From Mayfieldus sp963740555 (GTDB lineage Bacteria; Actinomycetota; Thermoleophilia; Solirubrobacterales; 70-9): a stretch of 64,000 nt of DNA. Shown one piece after another: positions 53,625 to 61,066 of this stretch; position 1 is the first letter of the stretch; the number at the start of each line of letters is the position of its first letter. The DNA is taken from the NCBI GenBank assembly GCA_963740555.1, contig CAVUES010000003.1, positions 248,001 through 312,000 of the forward strand, given 5' to 3'. A program made the translations under genes and the position numbers. The notes under the pieces were generated by a model. The model did no database searches. It was not told the DNA's origin and worked only from the letters and a program-made list of their open reading frames with translations.

Positions 53625-54998
53625 TCAGAGCACCGGCAGGTAGGTCTCCAGCTCCCACTGGGTGACCTGGACCCGGTACTCCTCCCATTCCTCGCGCTTC
53701 AGCTCCACGTAGCGGTCGAATATGTGGTCGCCGAGCGCCTTGCGAACCAGCTCCGAGCCGGCGAACTCGTCGATCGCCTCGCCGAGGGTCTCGGGCAGCT
53801 GCTCGATGCCCCGCTCGTCCCGCTCCTCCGGAGTGAGGTCGTAGAGGTTGGTCTCCATCGGCTCCGGGATGTCGTAGCCGTGCTCGATCCCGTCCAACCC
53901 CGCGTGCAGCATCGCCGCGAAGGTGAGGTAGGGATTGCACGACGGATCCGGGCAGCGCAGCTCACAGCGCGTCGCCTTCTCCTTGCCCGGCTGGTACATC
54001 GGCACCCGCACCAGGGCCGAGCGGTTTCGCTGCGACCAGGCGCAGTAGACCGGCGCCTCGTAGCCCGGCACGAGCCGCTTGTAGCTGTTCACGTTGGGCG
54101 CGAACAGCGCGCAGATCTCGCGCGCGTGCTTCAGCAGGCCGGCGATGTAGGCCCGACCGGTGTCCGACAGGTGGTAGTGCCCGCCCTCCTCATAGAAGGC
54201 GTTCTTGCCCTCGTTGAACAGGGACTGATGGGTGTGCATCCCGGACCCGTTCTCGCCGAACAGCGGCTTCGGCATGAAGGTCGCGTAGACGCCATGCAGA
54301 TGGGCGATCTCCTTGACCACGGTGCGGTAGGTCATCGCGTTGTCGGACATCCGCAGCCCTTCGTCGAAGCGCATGTCGATCTCGTGCTGCGAGGGCCCAA
54401 CCTCGTGGTGTGTGTACTCGACCGCGATCCCGACCTTCTTCAGCGCGTTGACCGTGTCGCGGCGCAGATCCGATGCCGCGTCCAGCGTCGTGAGGTCGAA
54501 GTAGCCGCCCTTGTCGAGAATCGTCGGCACCCCGTCCTCACCCACCTCGTCGGAGGCGAAGTAGAAGAACTCCAGCTCCGGGCCGAGGTTGAAGGTGTCG
54601 AAGCCCATCTCTTCGGCCCGGGCCAACGCGCGGCGCATCACGTAGCGAGGGTCTCCCTCATAGGGCTCGCCGCCGGGCCGCAGCACGTCGCAGAACATCC
54701 GGGCGACATTGCCCTTGCCCTGGCCGCCGTCGTCGCGCCAGGGCAGCACCACGTAGGTGTCCTTGTCGGGCATCGCGATCATGTCCGACTCCTCGATGCG
54801 GTTGAAGCCGGTGATCGAGGACCCGTCGAAGCCCATGCCCTCGTCGAGCGCGTCCTCCAGCTCCTCCTTGCCGACGGCGAAGCTCTTCAGCTGCCCATTG
54901 ATGTCGGTGAACCAGAACCGGATGAACTCGATTCCATCCTGGTCCACCTTGTCGAGGATCTCGCTCGCGGAGGTCTTCGACTCGTTGATCGTTGCCAT
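53625..54998 (-). CDS. glnA: Glutamine synthetase type I
   Basis: 457 residues with SD GGAGAG before the ATG. Makes glutamine from glutamate and ammonia as a dodecamer. FWFTDINGQLKSFAV, GFDGSSITGF, LGPELEFFYF and HHEVGPSQHEIDMRF carry the metal and substrate residues; KPLFGENGSGMHTHQSLF is the ATP site. The Tyr region near the C-terminus reads METNLYDLTPEERDERGIEQ, closer to the alpha subtype, so adenylylation control is doubtful. The following PucR gene may respond to its product. Confidence 0.95.
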   Translation of the reverse strand: MATINESKTSASEILDKVDQDGIEFIRFWFTDINGQLKSFAVGKEELEDALDEGMGFDGSSITGFNRIEESDMIAMPDKDTYVVLPWRDDGGQGKGNVARMFCDVLRPGGEPYEGDPRYVMRRALARAEEMGFDTFNLGPELEFFYFASDEVGEDGVPTILDKGGYFDLTTLDAASDLRRDTVNALKKVGIAVEYTHHEVGPSQHEIDMRFDEGLRMSDNAMTYRTVVKEIAHLHGVYATFMPKPLFGENGSGMHTHQSLFNEGKNAFYEEGGHYHLSDTGRAYIAGLLKHAREICALFAPNVNSYKRLVPGYEAPVYCAWSQRNRSALVRVPMYQPGKEKATRCELRCPDPSCNPYLTFAAMLHAGLDGIEHGYDIPEPMETNLYDLTPEERDERGIEQLPETLGEAIDEFAGSELVRKALGDHIFDRYVELKREEWEEYRVQVTQWELETYLPVL

Positions 54999-55202
54999 TT
55001 CTCTCCTTTGTCTCCTTTCCTGATCGGAGGCCCCGGCCTGGCGGTCTCGCTCCTTGGAGCGCGGCCGCCGCGCCAGCGCCGCCCCGATCGTATGCGCGCA
55101 CGCGCCGCACCGTCACCGTAAGCCCGCGCCGCCGCGATGCCATTAGACCGCTGTCCGAAATGTCGAGGCGACGATTCGCCCCCGTGTCAGCGGCTCCCGG
55201 CG

Positions 55203-55988
55203 TCAGCGGCTCCCGGCGGCGAGGCGTCCGGCCGCGGTGCGCAGGCGCCGGAACTCGGCGATGTCGGCGGGCACGGTCGCGTCGCTCGCGCGCGGAAGGA
55301 CGACCGTCGGCGCGAGCGCCGACTCGATCACCCGGTCCGCGCCCCGCTCGACCCGGAAGGCGGTCGCCCCTTGCCGAGCCGAGAAGACCCCCGCGATCGC
55401 TTGATCGACCCACAGCAGCGCGGCGTGGTCGTCGATCCCGTAGCCGCTCATCCCACTGCTCGCGATCGACTCCAGCATCAGCCGGCGGCGGTCCGGCTCG
55501 GAGTGGTAGTGCACGCAGCAGCTTCCCGGCAGCACGCCGAGGCCGGCGGCGCGCCGCGCCTTGCCCGAGCCCTTGCTGATCCCGACTTCGAACCAGCACA
55601 TCGCCCCGGCGCTCTGGCCGCAGATCAGGACCCCGCGCTCCCAGGCCAAGCGCAGAATCGCGCCGATGTCGTGCGCGTCCCAGACCGCGAGCAGGTTCAG
55701 CATGCTGCCGCCGCCGACGTAGATCAGATCCTGGGAGAGCAGGTGGTCGCGGAGGGCAACGGGCTTGCTGCCGAGCCGAAACAGCGAGACCTCAGAGGGA
55801 ATGCAGCCGCGGTTCGAGAACGCGTTGAAGAAACGGGCGCTCTGCTCGGCGGCGTCGCCGCTCGCGGTCGGCAGGAGGCAGACGCGCGCCCCGTCGCCCC
55901 CGCCCAGCGCGGCGATCAGGTCGGTGAGGGCGCGGTCCTCGGGGCGGGTGGTGAAGTCGTGACCGCCTATGGAGACGATGCGGCGCAT
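55203..55988 (-). CDS. Peptidase S51 (peptidase E)-like protein, copy A
   Basis: 261 residues from MRRIVSIGGHDFTTRPEDRA. The glutamine-amidotransferase-like fold has the nucleophile in ICGQSAGAMCWFE (GxSAG), GARVCLLPTASGD and LIYVGGGSMLNLLAVW around the active site, and GIDDHAALLWVD at the end. Relatives cleave Asp-X dipeptides or cyanophycin-type bonds. It starts inside the stop of a similar gene (TGATG), so the two are translated together. Confidence 0.82.
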   Translation of the reverse strand: MRRIVSIGGHDFTTRPEDRALTDLIAALGGGDGARVCLLPTASGDAAEQSARFFNAFSNRGCIPSEVSLFRLGSKPVALRDHLLSQDLIYVGGGSMLNLLAVWDAHDIGAILRLAWERGVLICGQSAGAMCWFEVGISKGSGKARRAAGLGVLPGSCCVHYHSEPDRRRLMLESIASSGMSGYGIDDHAALLWVDQAIAGVFSARQGATAFRVERGADRVIESALAPTVVLPRASDATVPADIAEFRRLRTAAGRLAAGSR

Positions 55989-56748
55989 CAAGCCGCCTTC
56001 GCGGGCGGCGCCCCGAGCAGAGCCCGCGAGGTGGCCAGATGCTCGCCCAGGTACCTGCCGGGAAGGTGGGTCTCGGTGACCTCGCTGCCCCGCGCTTCGA
56101 GGCGCCAGCCGCCCGCATCCGGCCGCGAGCCGACCACCGCGGCCAGCTCGATCCCCTTGAAGTGCAGAGCGGCGCCGTCCTCGGCGGCGTAGCCGGGGCG
56201 CATCCCCTCGAGCAGGAAGCGCCGGTAGGCCTGGCGCCGCGTCCCCTCCGCCTCGTAGTGCACGCAATTGCTCCAGGGCAGAAGGCCCACCCCCTCGACT
56301 CTCTGCGGGTCGCCGTGAAATCCGGTCACCGATTCAGCGAACCAGCACAGCGAGCCGGCGCTGAGTCCGCAGAGGACCACGCCCGACTCCCAGGCCTCGC
56401 GCAGGATCGAGTCGATGCCGTGCGCGCGCCAGACTCCGAGCAGGCTGATCACGCTTCCGCCCCCGACGTAGATCACGTCCTGGGAGAGCAGGTGGGCGCG
56501 GAAGTCGACCGCCCCCTGCTCGCGGCGAAAGAGGGAGATGTGCGAGGGCTCGCAGCGGCTGGAGGGAAAGGCCCTGTAGAAGCGCACGATGTAGTGGTCG
56601 GCGTCGCCGCTGGCCGAGGGCAGGAAGCAGACTCGCGGCCGCGCAGAGGGCGCCAGTCCGAGCACGTAGTCGTCGAGCAGCGGGTTGCCCGCCTCCATCG
56701 AAAAGCCGCCGCCCCCAAAGGCGACGATCTGTCGCCGCTCCTCGCTCA
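55988..56748 (-). CDS. Peptidase S51 (peptidase E)-like protein, copy B
   Basis: 253 residues from MSEERRQIVAFGGGGFSMEA. The nucleophile elbow is LCGLSAGSLCWF; PRVCFLPSASGDADHY and VIYVGGGSVISLLGVWRAHG match copy A. The C-terminal region is AEDGAALHFKGIELAAVV. The two paralogues are about half identical by eye, so they arose by an old tandem duplication. The upstream 660 bases hold no gene but several tandem repeats. Confidence 0.82.
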
Positions 56749-56839
56749 TTGCGGAAATGGTGGAGCGCCGTGCGGGCGTCGTCGTTGGACAGGTGTCGAA
56801 AGTTCGACCGCCGCTCTCCGACATCGTGTCGATGCGCCT

Positions 56840-56930
56840 GCGCCTGGCAGTCGCGGGCGCCTGGCGGTCGCGGGCGCCTGGCAGTCGCGGGCGCCTGGCG
56901 GTCGCGGGCGCCTGGCGGTCGCGGGCGTCG
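56840..56930. repeat. 17-nt tandem repeat, four full units plus partial ends
   Basis: Unit GTCGCGGGCGCCTGGCG with G or A in the last position; full copies at 56850, 56867, 56884 and 56901, partial copies before and after. Copies are nearly identical, so the array is young. GTCGCGG then continues irregularly to about 56965. Confidence 0.85.
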
Positions 56931-56973
56931 GTCGCGGCGGCGGTCGCGGCCGTCGGTCGCGGCGGCGCAGAGT

Positions 56974-57026
56974 CACAGCCGTGGCCAATCACAGCCGTGG
57001 CCAATCGCCGCCGTGGCCAATCGCCG
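56974..57026. repeat. 16-nt tandem repeat, three units
   Basis: Core CCGTGGCCAATC with linkers ACAG or GCCG, three times. TGGCCA is palindromic inside each unit. It directly follows the 17-nt array. Confidence 0.75.
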
Positions 57027-57275
57027 GAATGCTGGTGCCTGCACTCCCTCCGCACCGCCGGTTCTGGTGCCGGTACCCCCTCCCTATCGCCTGACCCCCT
57101 CCCCTACCGCCTCGGGAGTTTTCGGAAAATTGGTTGCGCACCATGCAACGCCCGTTCACACAGTGCAAAAAAGTTCACCACAGTGGACCGAATTTGCACC
57201 TCATGCAAATTCCGTTACGAAAAACCCTCAGGGAACTTGGGTGACCCCCCTTGACCTTGGATTCCCACGAACCCT

Positions 57276-57396
57276 GGAGATTCCTCCAAGGGTCTCTGGA
57301 GATTCCTCCAAGGGTCTCCTGGGAGATTCCTCCAAGGGTCTCTGGAGATTCCTCCAAGGGTCTCCGGAGATTCCCCCAAGGGTCTCTGGAGAGGGA
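57276..57396. repeat. 22-nt tandem repeat, five units plus a partial
   Basis: Unit GGAGATTCCTCCAAGGGTCT plus CT; copies at 57276, 57298 (24 nt), 57322, 57344 and 57366 with one or two changes. Each unit holds GGAG and CTCC around ATTC. On the minus strand each unit has GGAGG followed by AATC, which looks like a ribosome-binding site. Located just downstream of the PlsC-like stop. Confidence 0.88.
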
Positions 57397-57409
57397 GGGC
57401 CCAAGCCCG

Positions 57410-58384
57410 CTAGAGAAACGCCGAGCCGCGCCTGACCAGGGCCTCGTAGAGCTGCTCCTGGATCGTGTCGCGAACCCGCTCGGAGATCTCGAAGAGAAGC
57501 GCGCGGTCGTCAGCCGCCTCCGGCGGGTACTCGCTGACGTCGATCGGCTCGCAGAACTCGATCCGCCAGCGCGAGGGCAGCGGGATCAGGCCGAGCGGAC
57601 CGAGCCAGGGCAGGGTCGGGGTGATCGGGGCAAACGGCGCGCCCACCACCTTGGCGAGCAATTGGCTGTTGCCGAGCATCGGGTAGATCTCCTCCGCGCC
57701 CACGACGGCGACCGGCACGATCGGTGAGCCGGTGCGCAGCGCCACCTCGACGAATCCGCCGCGACCGAAGCGCTGCAACCGGTAGCGTTCCGAGAACGGC
57801 TTGCCGGTCCCCTTCACCCCCTCTGGGAAGACCATCACTATCTCGTCCTGCTCGAGCAGCCGGATCGCGTTGAAGGGACTGGCCGGGACGCCGCCGACCT
57901 TGCGCATGAAGAAGCTGAGGAAGGGCAGCTCGAAGGCCCAGTTGAGAACCATCGGGCGCGGCCAGCGCGGCAGAGGGTGCTCCTTCATGATCGACCCGAC
58001 CAGCATCGAGGCGTCGAACGGAAACAGCGAGCCGGAGTGGTTGCTGACCACCAGGGCCCGCCCATGTGCGGGAACGTTCTCGACTCCGGTCGCCTGGATC
58101 CGCCACCAGTAGTCATAGAGGAACTCGAAGAACGGATAGACGGCCTCGGCGAACTCCTCGTCAAAGCCCCATTCGTCCTCGTGGTAGCGCCCGGCCATCC
58201 GCCGCCCCACCCGCTGCACCGCATCGCGCAGCGTCTTCGGCAGCGCCACCGCGGCGCGCTCGGCGGCACTCATCGGATCCAGTCCGTCGTTGAGGCCCGA
58301 GCGCACGCGGCGCAGGAATTCCGCCGTCCCGGCGACCGCTTGCGCCTGATCGCCGGCGACCCGTGTCGCCGAGGCGGCGTTCAT
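57410..58384 (-). CDS. PlsC-like lysophospholipid acyltransferase
   Basis: 324 residues. Acylates lysophosphatidate or a related lipid at the membrane. The catalytic His is in VSNHSGSLFPFDASML and the phosphate-binding FPEG in VFPEGVKGTGKPFSE. The N-terminal 70 residues are helical. Its ATG overlaps the stop of the SDR gene as ATGA, so both are made from one transcript. Together with the SDR and phasin-like genes it suggests lipid-body or membrane-lipid work. Confidence 0.83.
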   Translation of the reverse strand: MNAASATRVAGDQAQAVAGTAEFLRRVRSGLNDGLDPMSAAERAAVALPKTLRDAVQRVGRRMAGRYHEDEWGFDEEFAEAVYPFFEFLYDYWWRIQATGVENVPAHGRALVVSNHSGSLFPFDASMLVGSIMKEHPLPRWPRPMVLNWAFELPFLSFFMRKVGGVPASPFNAIRLLEQDEIVMVFPEGVKGTGKPFSERYRLQRFGRGGFVEVALRTGSPIVPVAVVGAEEIYPMLGNSQLLAKVVGAPFAPITPTLPWLGPLGLIPLPSRWRIEFCEPIDVSEYPPEAADDRALLFEISERVRDTIQEQLYEALVRRGSAFL

Positions 58385-59403
58385 CTCGACCCCACGATCC
58401 GCTGCGCGATCGCCCCGGGAAGCGGCGACGGGAAGAGGCGGCGGCTGGCGGCGTTCTTGGAGACGAAGTCGCGCACCGCCCCCTCGGCGTCGAAGCGCGG
58501 CTCATAGCCGACCTCCTCGAGTAGGCGTCTGTTGTCGACCCCGCGCCCGTGGCGCAGCAATAGCACGCCGTCGTTGTAGAGGTCTGCGGCGCCGAGACGG
58601 CGGCCGAGCTGACCGAACATCGGGCCGAACAGCGGGTGCGGCACCGGCAGGGTCGGGCGACCGGCCAGACGCAGGATCTTGGTCAGAGAGATCGTCCCGC
58701 GCGGCGCCACGTTGACCGGCCCGCGGACCGGATTGCGGGTCGCGGCGGCAAGGGCCCCGGTGGCGTCCTCGGCGTGCAGGAGCTGGAGCCGGGGATCGAA
58801 GCCGAGCTGGGTCGGCACCACCGGAAGCGAGAGGTAGCGGACCAGCGGCACGTCGAGGCCGGGGCCGATCTCCGGTTGGTAGCGGAGCAGGCAGCAGGTG
58901 ATCTCGGTGTGGCGGCGGGCGAAGTTCTCGAAGTAGCCCTCGAGCTCGCCGATGTCGCGCTGAAAGCGGGTCTTGAGCGGGTAGCGGCGAGCCATCTCCT
59001 CGGTGAAGAAGGACGGCGCCGCGCCCTCGCAGCCGTAGATCGCGGCCGAGCTGCGAACCACCAGCGAGCGCAGGGTCGAGGTCTTCTCGCAGGCCGCGAG
59101 CAGCTGCAGGGTGCCGATCACGTTGATGTCGTGAAGGGCCCGCGCCGACTTGCCCGGCTCGGGGTACCAGAGGATGCCGCAGTGAACGATCGTGTCGGGC
59201 TCGGTGCCGGGCAGGATCCGGGCCAGGACCGGGTTGCGAATGTCGGCCTCGATGAACTCGGTGCGCTCGAGGTCGCCGGCCGGCTCGGTGGTGTCAATGC
59301 CGGCGATGAACTCGATCGAGGGGTCGGCCTCCAGCCGCCGCGCCAACTCCGCGCCCCAATGACTGGCGACCCCGGTGATGACGACCCGCCGCCCGGGCGC
59401 CAC
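58381..59403 (-). CDS. NAD-dependent epimerase/dehydratase-type SDR protein
   Basis: About 340 residues from the GTG at 59403 (VAPGRRVVITGVASHWGAEL). The Rossmann motif is RRVVITGVASHWGAELAR and the family's Asp and Asn follow (DIRNP, DINVIGT). The Ser-Tyr-Lys triad is blurred: RSSAAIYGCEG has the Ser and Tyr, but a clean YxxxK is not obvious. It begins immediately after the phasin-like gene (its stop TAA is two bases before) and overlaps the PlsC-like gene. Confidence 0.8.
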   Translation of the reverse strand: MAPGRRVVITGVASHWGAELARRLEADPSIEFIAGIDTTEPAGDLERTEFIEADIRNPVLARILPGTEPDTIVHCGILWYPEPGKSARALHDINVIGTLQLLAACEKTSTLRSLVVRSSAAIYGCEGAAPSFFTEEMARRYPLKTRFQRDIGELEGYFENFARRHTEITCCLLRYQPEIGPGLDVPLVRYLSLPVVPTQLGFDPRLQLLHAEDATGALAAATRNPVRGPVNVAPRGTISLTKILRLAGRPTLPVPHPLFGPMFGQLGRRLGAADLYNDGVLLLRHGRGVDNRRLLEEVGYEPRFDAEGAVRDFVSKNAASRRLFPSPLPGAIAQRIVGSR

Positions 59404-59404
59404 C

Positions 59405-59752
59405 TTAACCCTCGACCTTAACCTTGGCTTCGAGCTCCTTGACCCGTCTGGAGAGCTCGTCGACCTGTTTCGACAGCTCGCGGACGTCGTCGCGGGAGGC
59501 AAGGCGCATGCCCTCGATCGCCTCGATCACGCGCGACGCCGCGCTGGTCGAGCTTTCGCGCGCCTCCTGGGCCCGCTCGGCGACCGCTTCGCGGGCCTCG
59601 CGTCCGCGACGAGCGACGTCGTCGAGCATCTCCCCCGCTCGCTCGCGGCTCTGTGCGGTCCCCTCGGCGGTGGCCGCAAAGGTCCGCTCGATCGCCGTCC
59701 GCAGGCTGTCGGGGACAACCCGCCCTTCGCCCTGTTTCCGCTCTTCCGGCAC
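59405..59752 (-). CDS. Phasin-like coiled-coil protein
   Basis: About 115 residues from the GTG at 59752 (VPEERKQGEGR), or a TTG at 59761. Largely helical: RTAIERTFAATAEGTAQSRE and SSTSAASRVIEAIEGMRLAS, then a leucine-zipper-like end (LSKQVDELSRRVKELEAKVK). The pattern matches granule-associated phasin-like proteins. Divergent from the PNP gene, whose ATG is only some 15 bases away, so the two promoters must overlap coding sequence. Confidence 0.68.
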   Translation of the reverse strand: MPEERKQGEGRVVPDSLRTAIERTFAATAEGTAQSRERAGEMLDDVARRGREAREAVAERAQEARESSTSAASRVIEAIEGMRLASRDDVRELSKQVDELSRRVKELEAKVKVEG

Positions 59753-59766
59753 GCCCTGCAAAGCTT

Positions 59767-60477
59767 ATGGCCTATCCGGTCCTTACTCCGCTGACCCCCC
59801 TTCGCCCCACAGCCCCGATCGCCGCCGACGCGCTTCTGCCCGGCGACCCGGCCCGCGCCCTGCAGCTCGCCCAGGAGCTGCTGACCGAGCCGAAGATGAG
59901 CAACCACGCACACGGCCTCTGGGGCTACGGCGGCCGGACCGAGGAGGGCCGCGAGCTGACGATCCAGTCGATCGGGATCGGCGGGCCGAGCGGCGCCATG
60001 GTGCTCGCGGAGCTGGGCGCCCTGGGAGTGCGGCGGGCGGTGCAGGTCGGCACCTGCCGCGCGATCGCTCCCGATCTGGGGCTCGGAGAAGTGCTGATCG
60101 TGAGCGAGGCGATCGCCGCCGACGGGGTCGGCCGCGAGCTCGGCGGCGAGGCAACGCTGAGGCCGAACCCCGAGCTCGCCGAGGCGCTGGCGGCAACCGC
60201 GAGCGCCGAGGGGGTGCGAAGCGTCAGCGTCGCCAGCAGCGACCTGCTCGGCCGTCTCGACGGGCGCCCGGCCGAGGAGTGGGAGCGCCTTGGCGCGGCG
60301 GCGGTGGAGATGGCGGCGGCGGCGCTGTTCGCGGCCGCGCCGCGCTGCGGCATCGCGGTGGCGTCGCTGCTGGCGGTCTCCGACGCCGGTGAGGATGCGA
60401 TCTCCGACGAAGACCTGACCGAAGCGTCGGCACGGATGGGCCGCCTGGCGCTGGCCGCTCTTTCCACCTCTGGTTGA
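59767..60477 (+). CDS. Purine-nucleoside/uridine phosphorylase-family protein
   Basis: 236 residues from ATG 59767. Splits nucleosides with phosphate. ADALLPGDPARALQLAQELL, GIGGPSGAMVLAELGALGVR and QVGTCRAIAPDLGLGEVLIV fit the NP-1 family fold; VEMAAAALFAAAPRCGIAVA holds the usual substrate Glu/Met region. No SD precedes the ATG, so the messenger may be leaderless. Which nucleoside is used cannot be read from sequence. Confidence 0.85.
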   Translation: MAYPVLTPLTPLRPTAPIAADALLPGDPARALQLAQELLTEPKMSNHAHGLWGYGGRTEEGRELTIQSIGIGGPSGAMVLAELGALGVRRAVQVGTCRAIAPDLGLGEVLIVSEAIAADGVGRELGGEATLRPNPELAEALAATASAEGVRSVSVASSDLLGRLDGRPAEEWERLGAAAVEMAAAALFAAAPRCGIAVASLLAVSDAGEDAISDEDLTEASARMGRLALAALSTSG

Positions 60478-60491
60478 GGGTTAGACCGGGG

Positions 60492-60851
60492 CTAGTCGGA
60501 GTCCGGGACCTTGAGGCTCGCCTGGTCGGCGGAGACCTCTTCGCCGGCGGCGAGCTGGCGGCGCAGCACGCCGACGTCGCGGGCGACCTGGTCGAGCTGG
60601 TCCTCGAGCGACTCGAGGCGGTCCGACAGCGAGCGGATGCGCCGCTCCAGGCGCCCCATCTCCTCCGCCGAGGGCAGCCCGACCGCGTCCATGGCCCGCT
60701 TCTGGGCCTGCGCTGCCTTCTCGCCCATGCCCAGCGCCGTTCCCAGCGCCTGGCTGAAGACCGGGTTCTCTAGCAGTGCGTTGGCGAGATCGGCCATCGC
60801 GTCGGTGCCTCGCGACCGCAGGCCCTCCTGTCCGGAACCTTGCTCACTCAT
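60492..60851 (-). CDS. Small coiled-coil protein, phasin-like
   Basis: 119 residues from ATG 60851 (MSEQGSGQEGLRSRGTDAMA). LANALLENPVFSQALGTALG looks like a membrane- or granule-binding helix, followed by AAQAQKRAMDAVGLPSAEE and a leucine zipper RLERRIRSLSDRLESLEDQL. The middle motif recalls poly-hydroxyalkanoate granule proteins. Convergent with the PNP gene (14 bases). No catalytic residues. Confidence 0.68.
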   Translation of the reverse strand: MSEQGSGQEGLRSRGTDAMADLANALLENPVFSQALGTALGMGEKAAQAQKRAMDAVGLPSAEEMGRLERRIRSLSDRLESLEDQLDQVARDVGVLRRQLAAGEEVSADQASLKVPDSD

Positions 60852-61023
60852 CGGCCGCAGCAGCCTAGCGGGAACCCAATATTGGGGGCGCGTTAAGCCG
60901 CCGGGGCCCCATGCCCGCAGGCGGGGTTTCGTGCCTACGGTTCCCGGTTGCGGAGGGCAAATCAACCGGGTAGCGTTGCCTTGCCTGTGCTGCAGGGAGT
61001 GAAGACGGATGGGAGTGCCTGAG

Positions 61024-61050
61024 CTCTCCTGCCGCTCACGGGCAGGAGAG
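61024..61050 (+). promoter_or_regulatory. 10-bp perfect hairpin in the leader of the murein hydrolase gene
   Basis: CTCTCCTGCC, loop GCTCACG, GGCAGGAGAG. It ends 16 bases before the ATG, leaving GGGGTAGTAGGCCG between. The upstream arm contains pyrimidine-rich CTCTCCT and the downstream arm AGGAGAG, so in the folded RNA the SD-like AGGAG is hidden. This suggests control of translation. I could not match the leader to a known riboswitch. Confidence 0.5.
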
Positions 61051-61066
61051 ACGGGGTAGTAGGCCG

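Larger units (their letters stand above)
56749..57409. other. Gene-free 660-bp region of tandem repeats
   Basis: Between the S51 gene start and the PlsC-like stop. It carries three different tandem arrays (listed separately) and, at about 57117-57240, an AT-richer stretch with several inverted repeats: AATTTGCA and TGCAAATT around five bases, GTTGC and GCAAC around seven. The latter could hold a promoter and operator for the S51 genes. No ORF here has coding character. Confidence 0.7.

Noticed and set aside
56840..57396. CRISPR-like arrays
   Set aside because: The repeats are head-to-tail without unique spacers of constant length, and no cas gene is nearby.
60852..61066. c-di-AMP (ydaO) or c-di-GMP riboswitch in the hydrolase leader
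   Set aside because: A GGGCAAA stretch and partial stem similarities are present, but the diagnostic conserved blocks of either motif could not be aligned.
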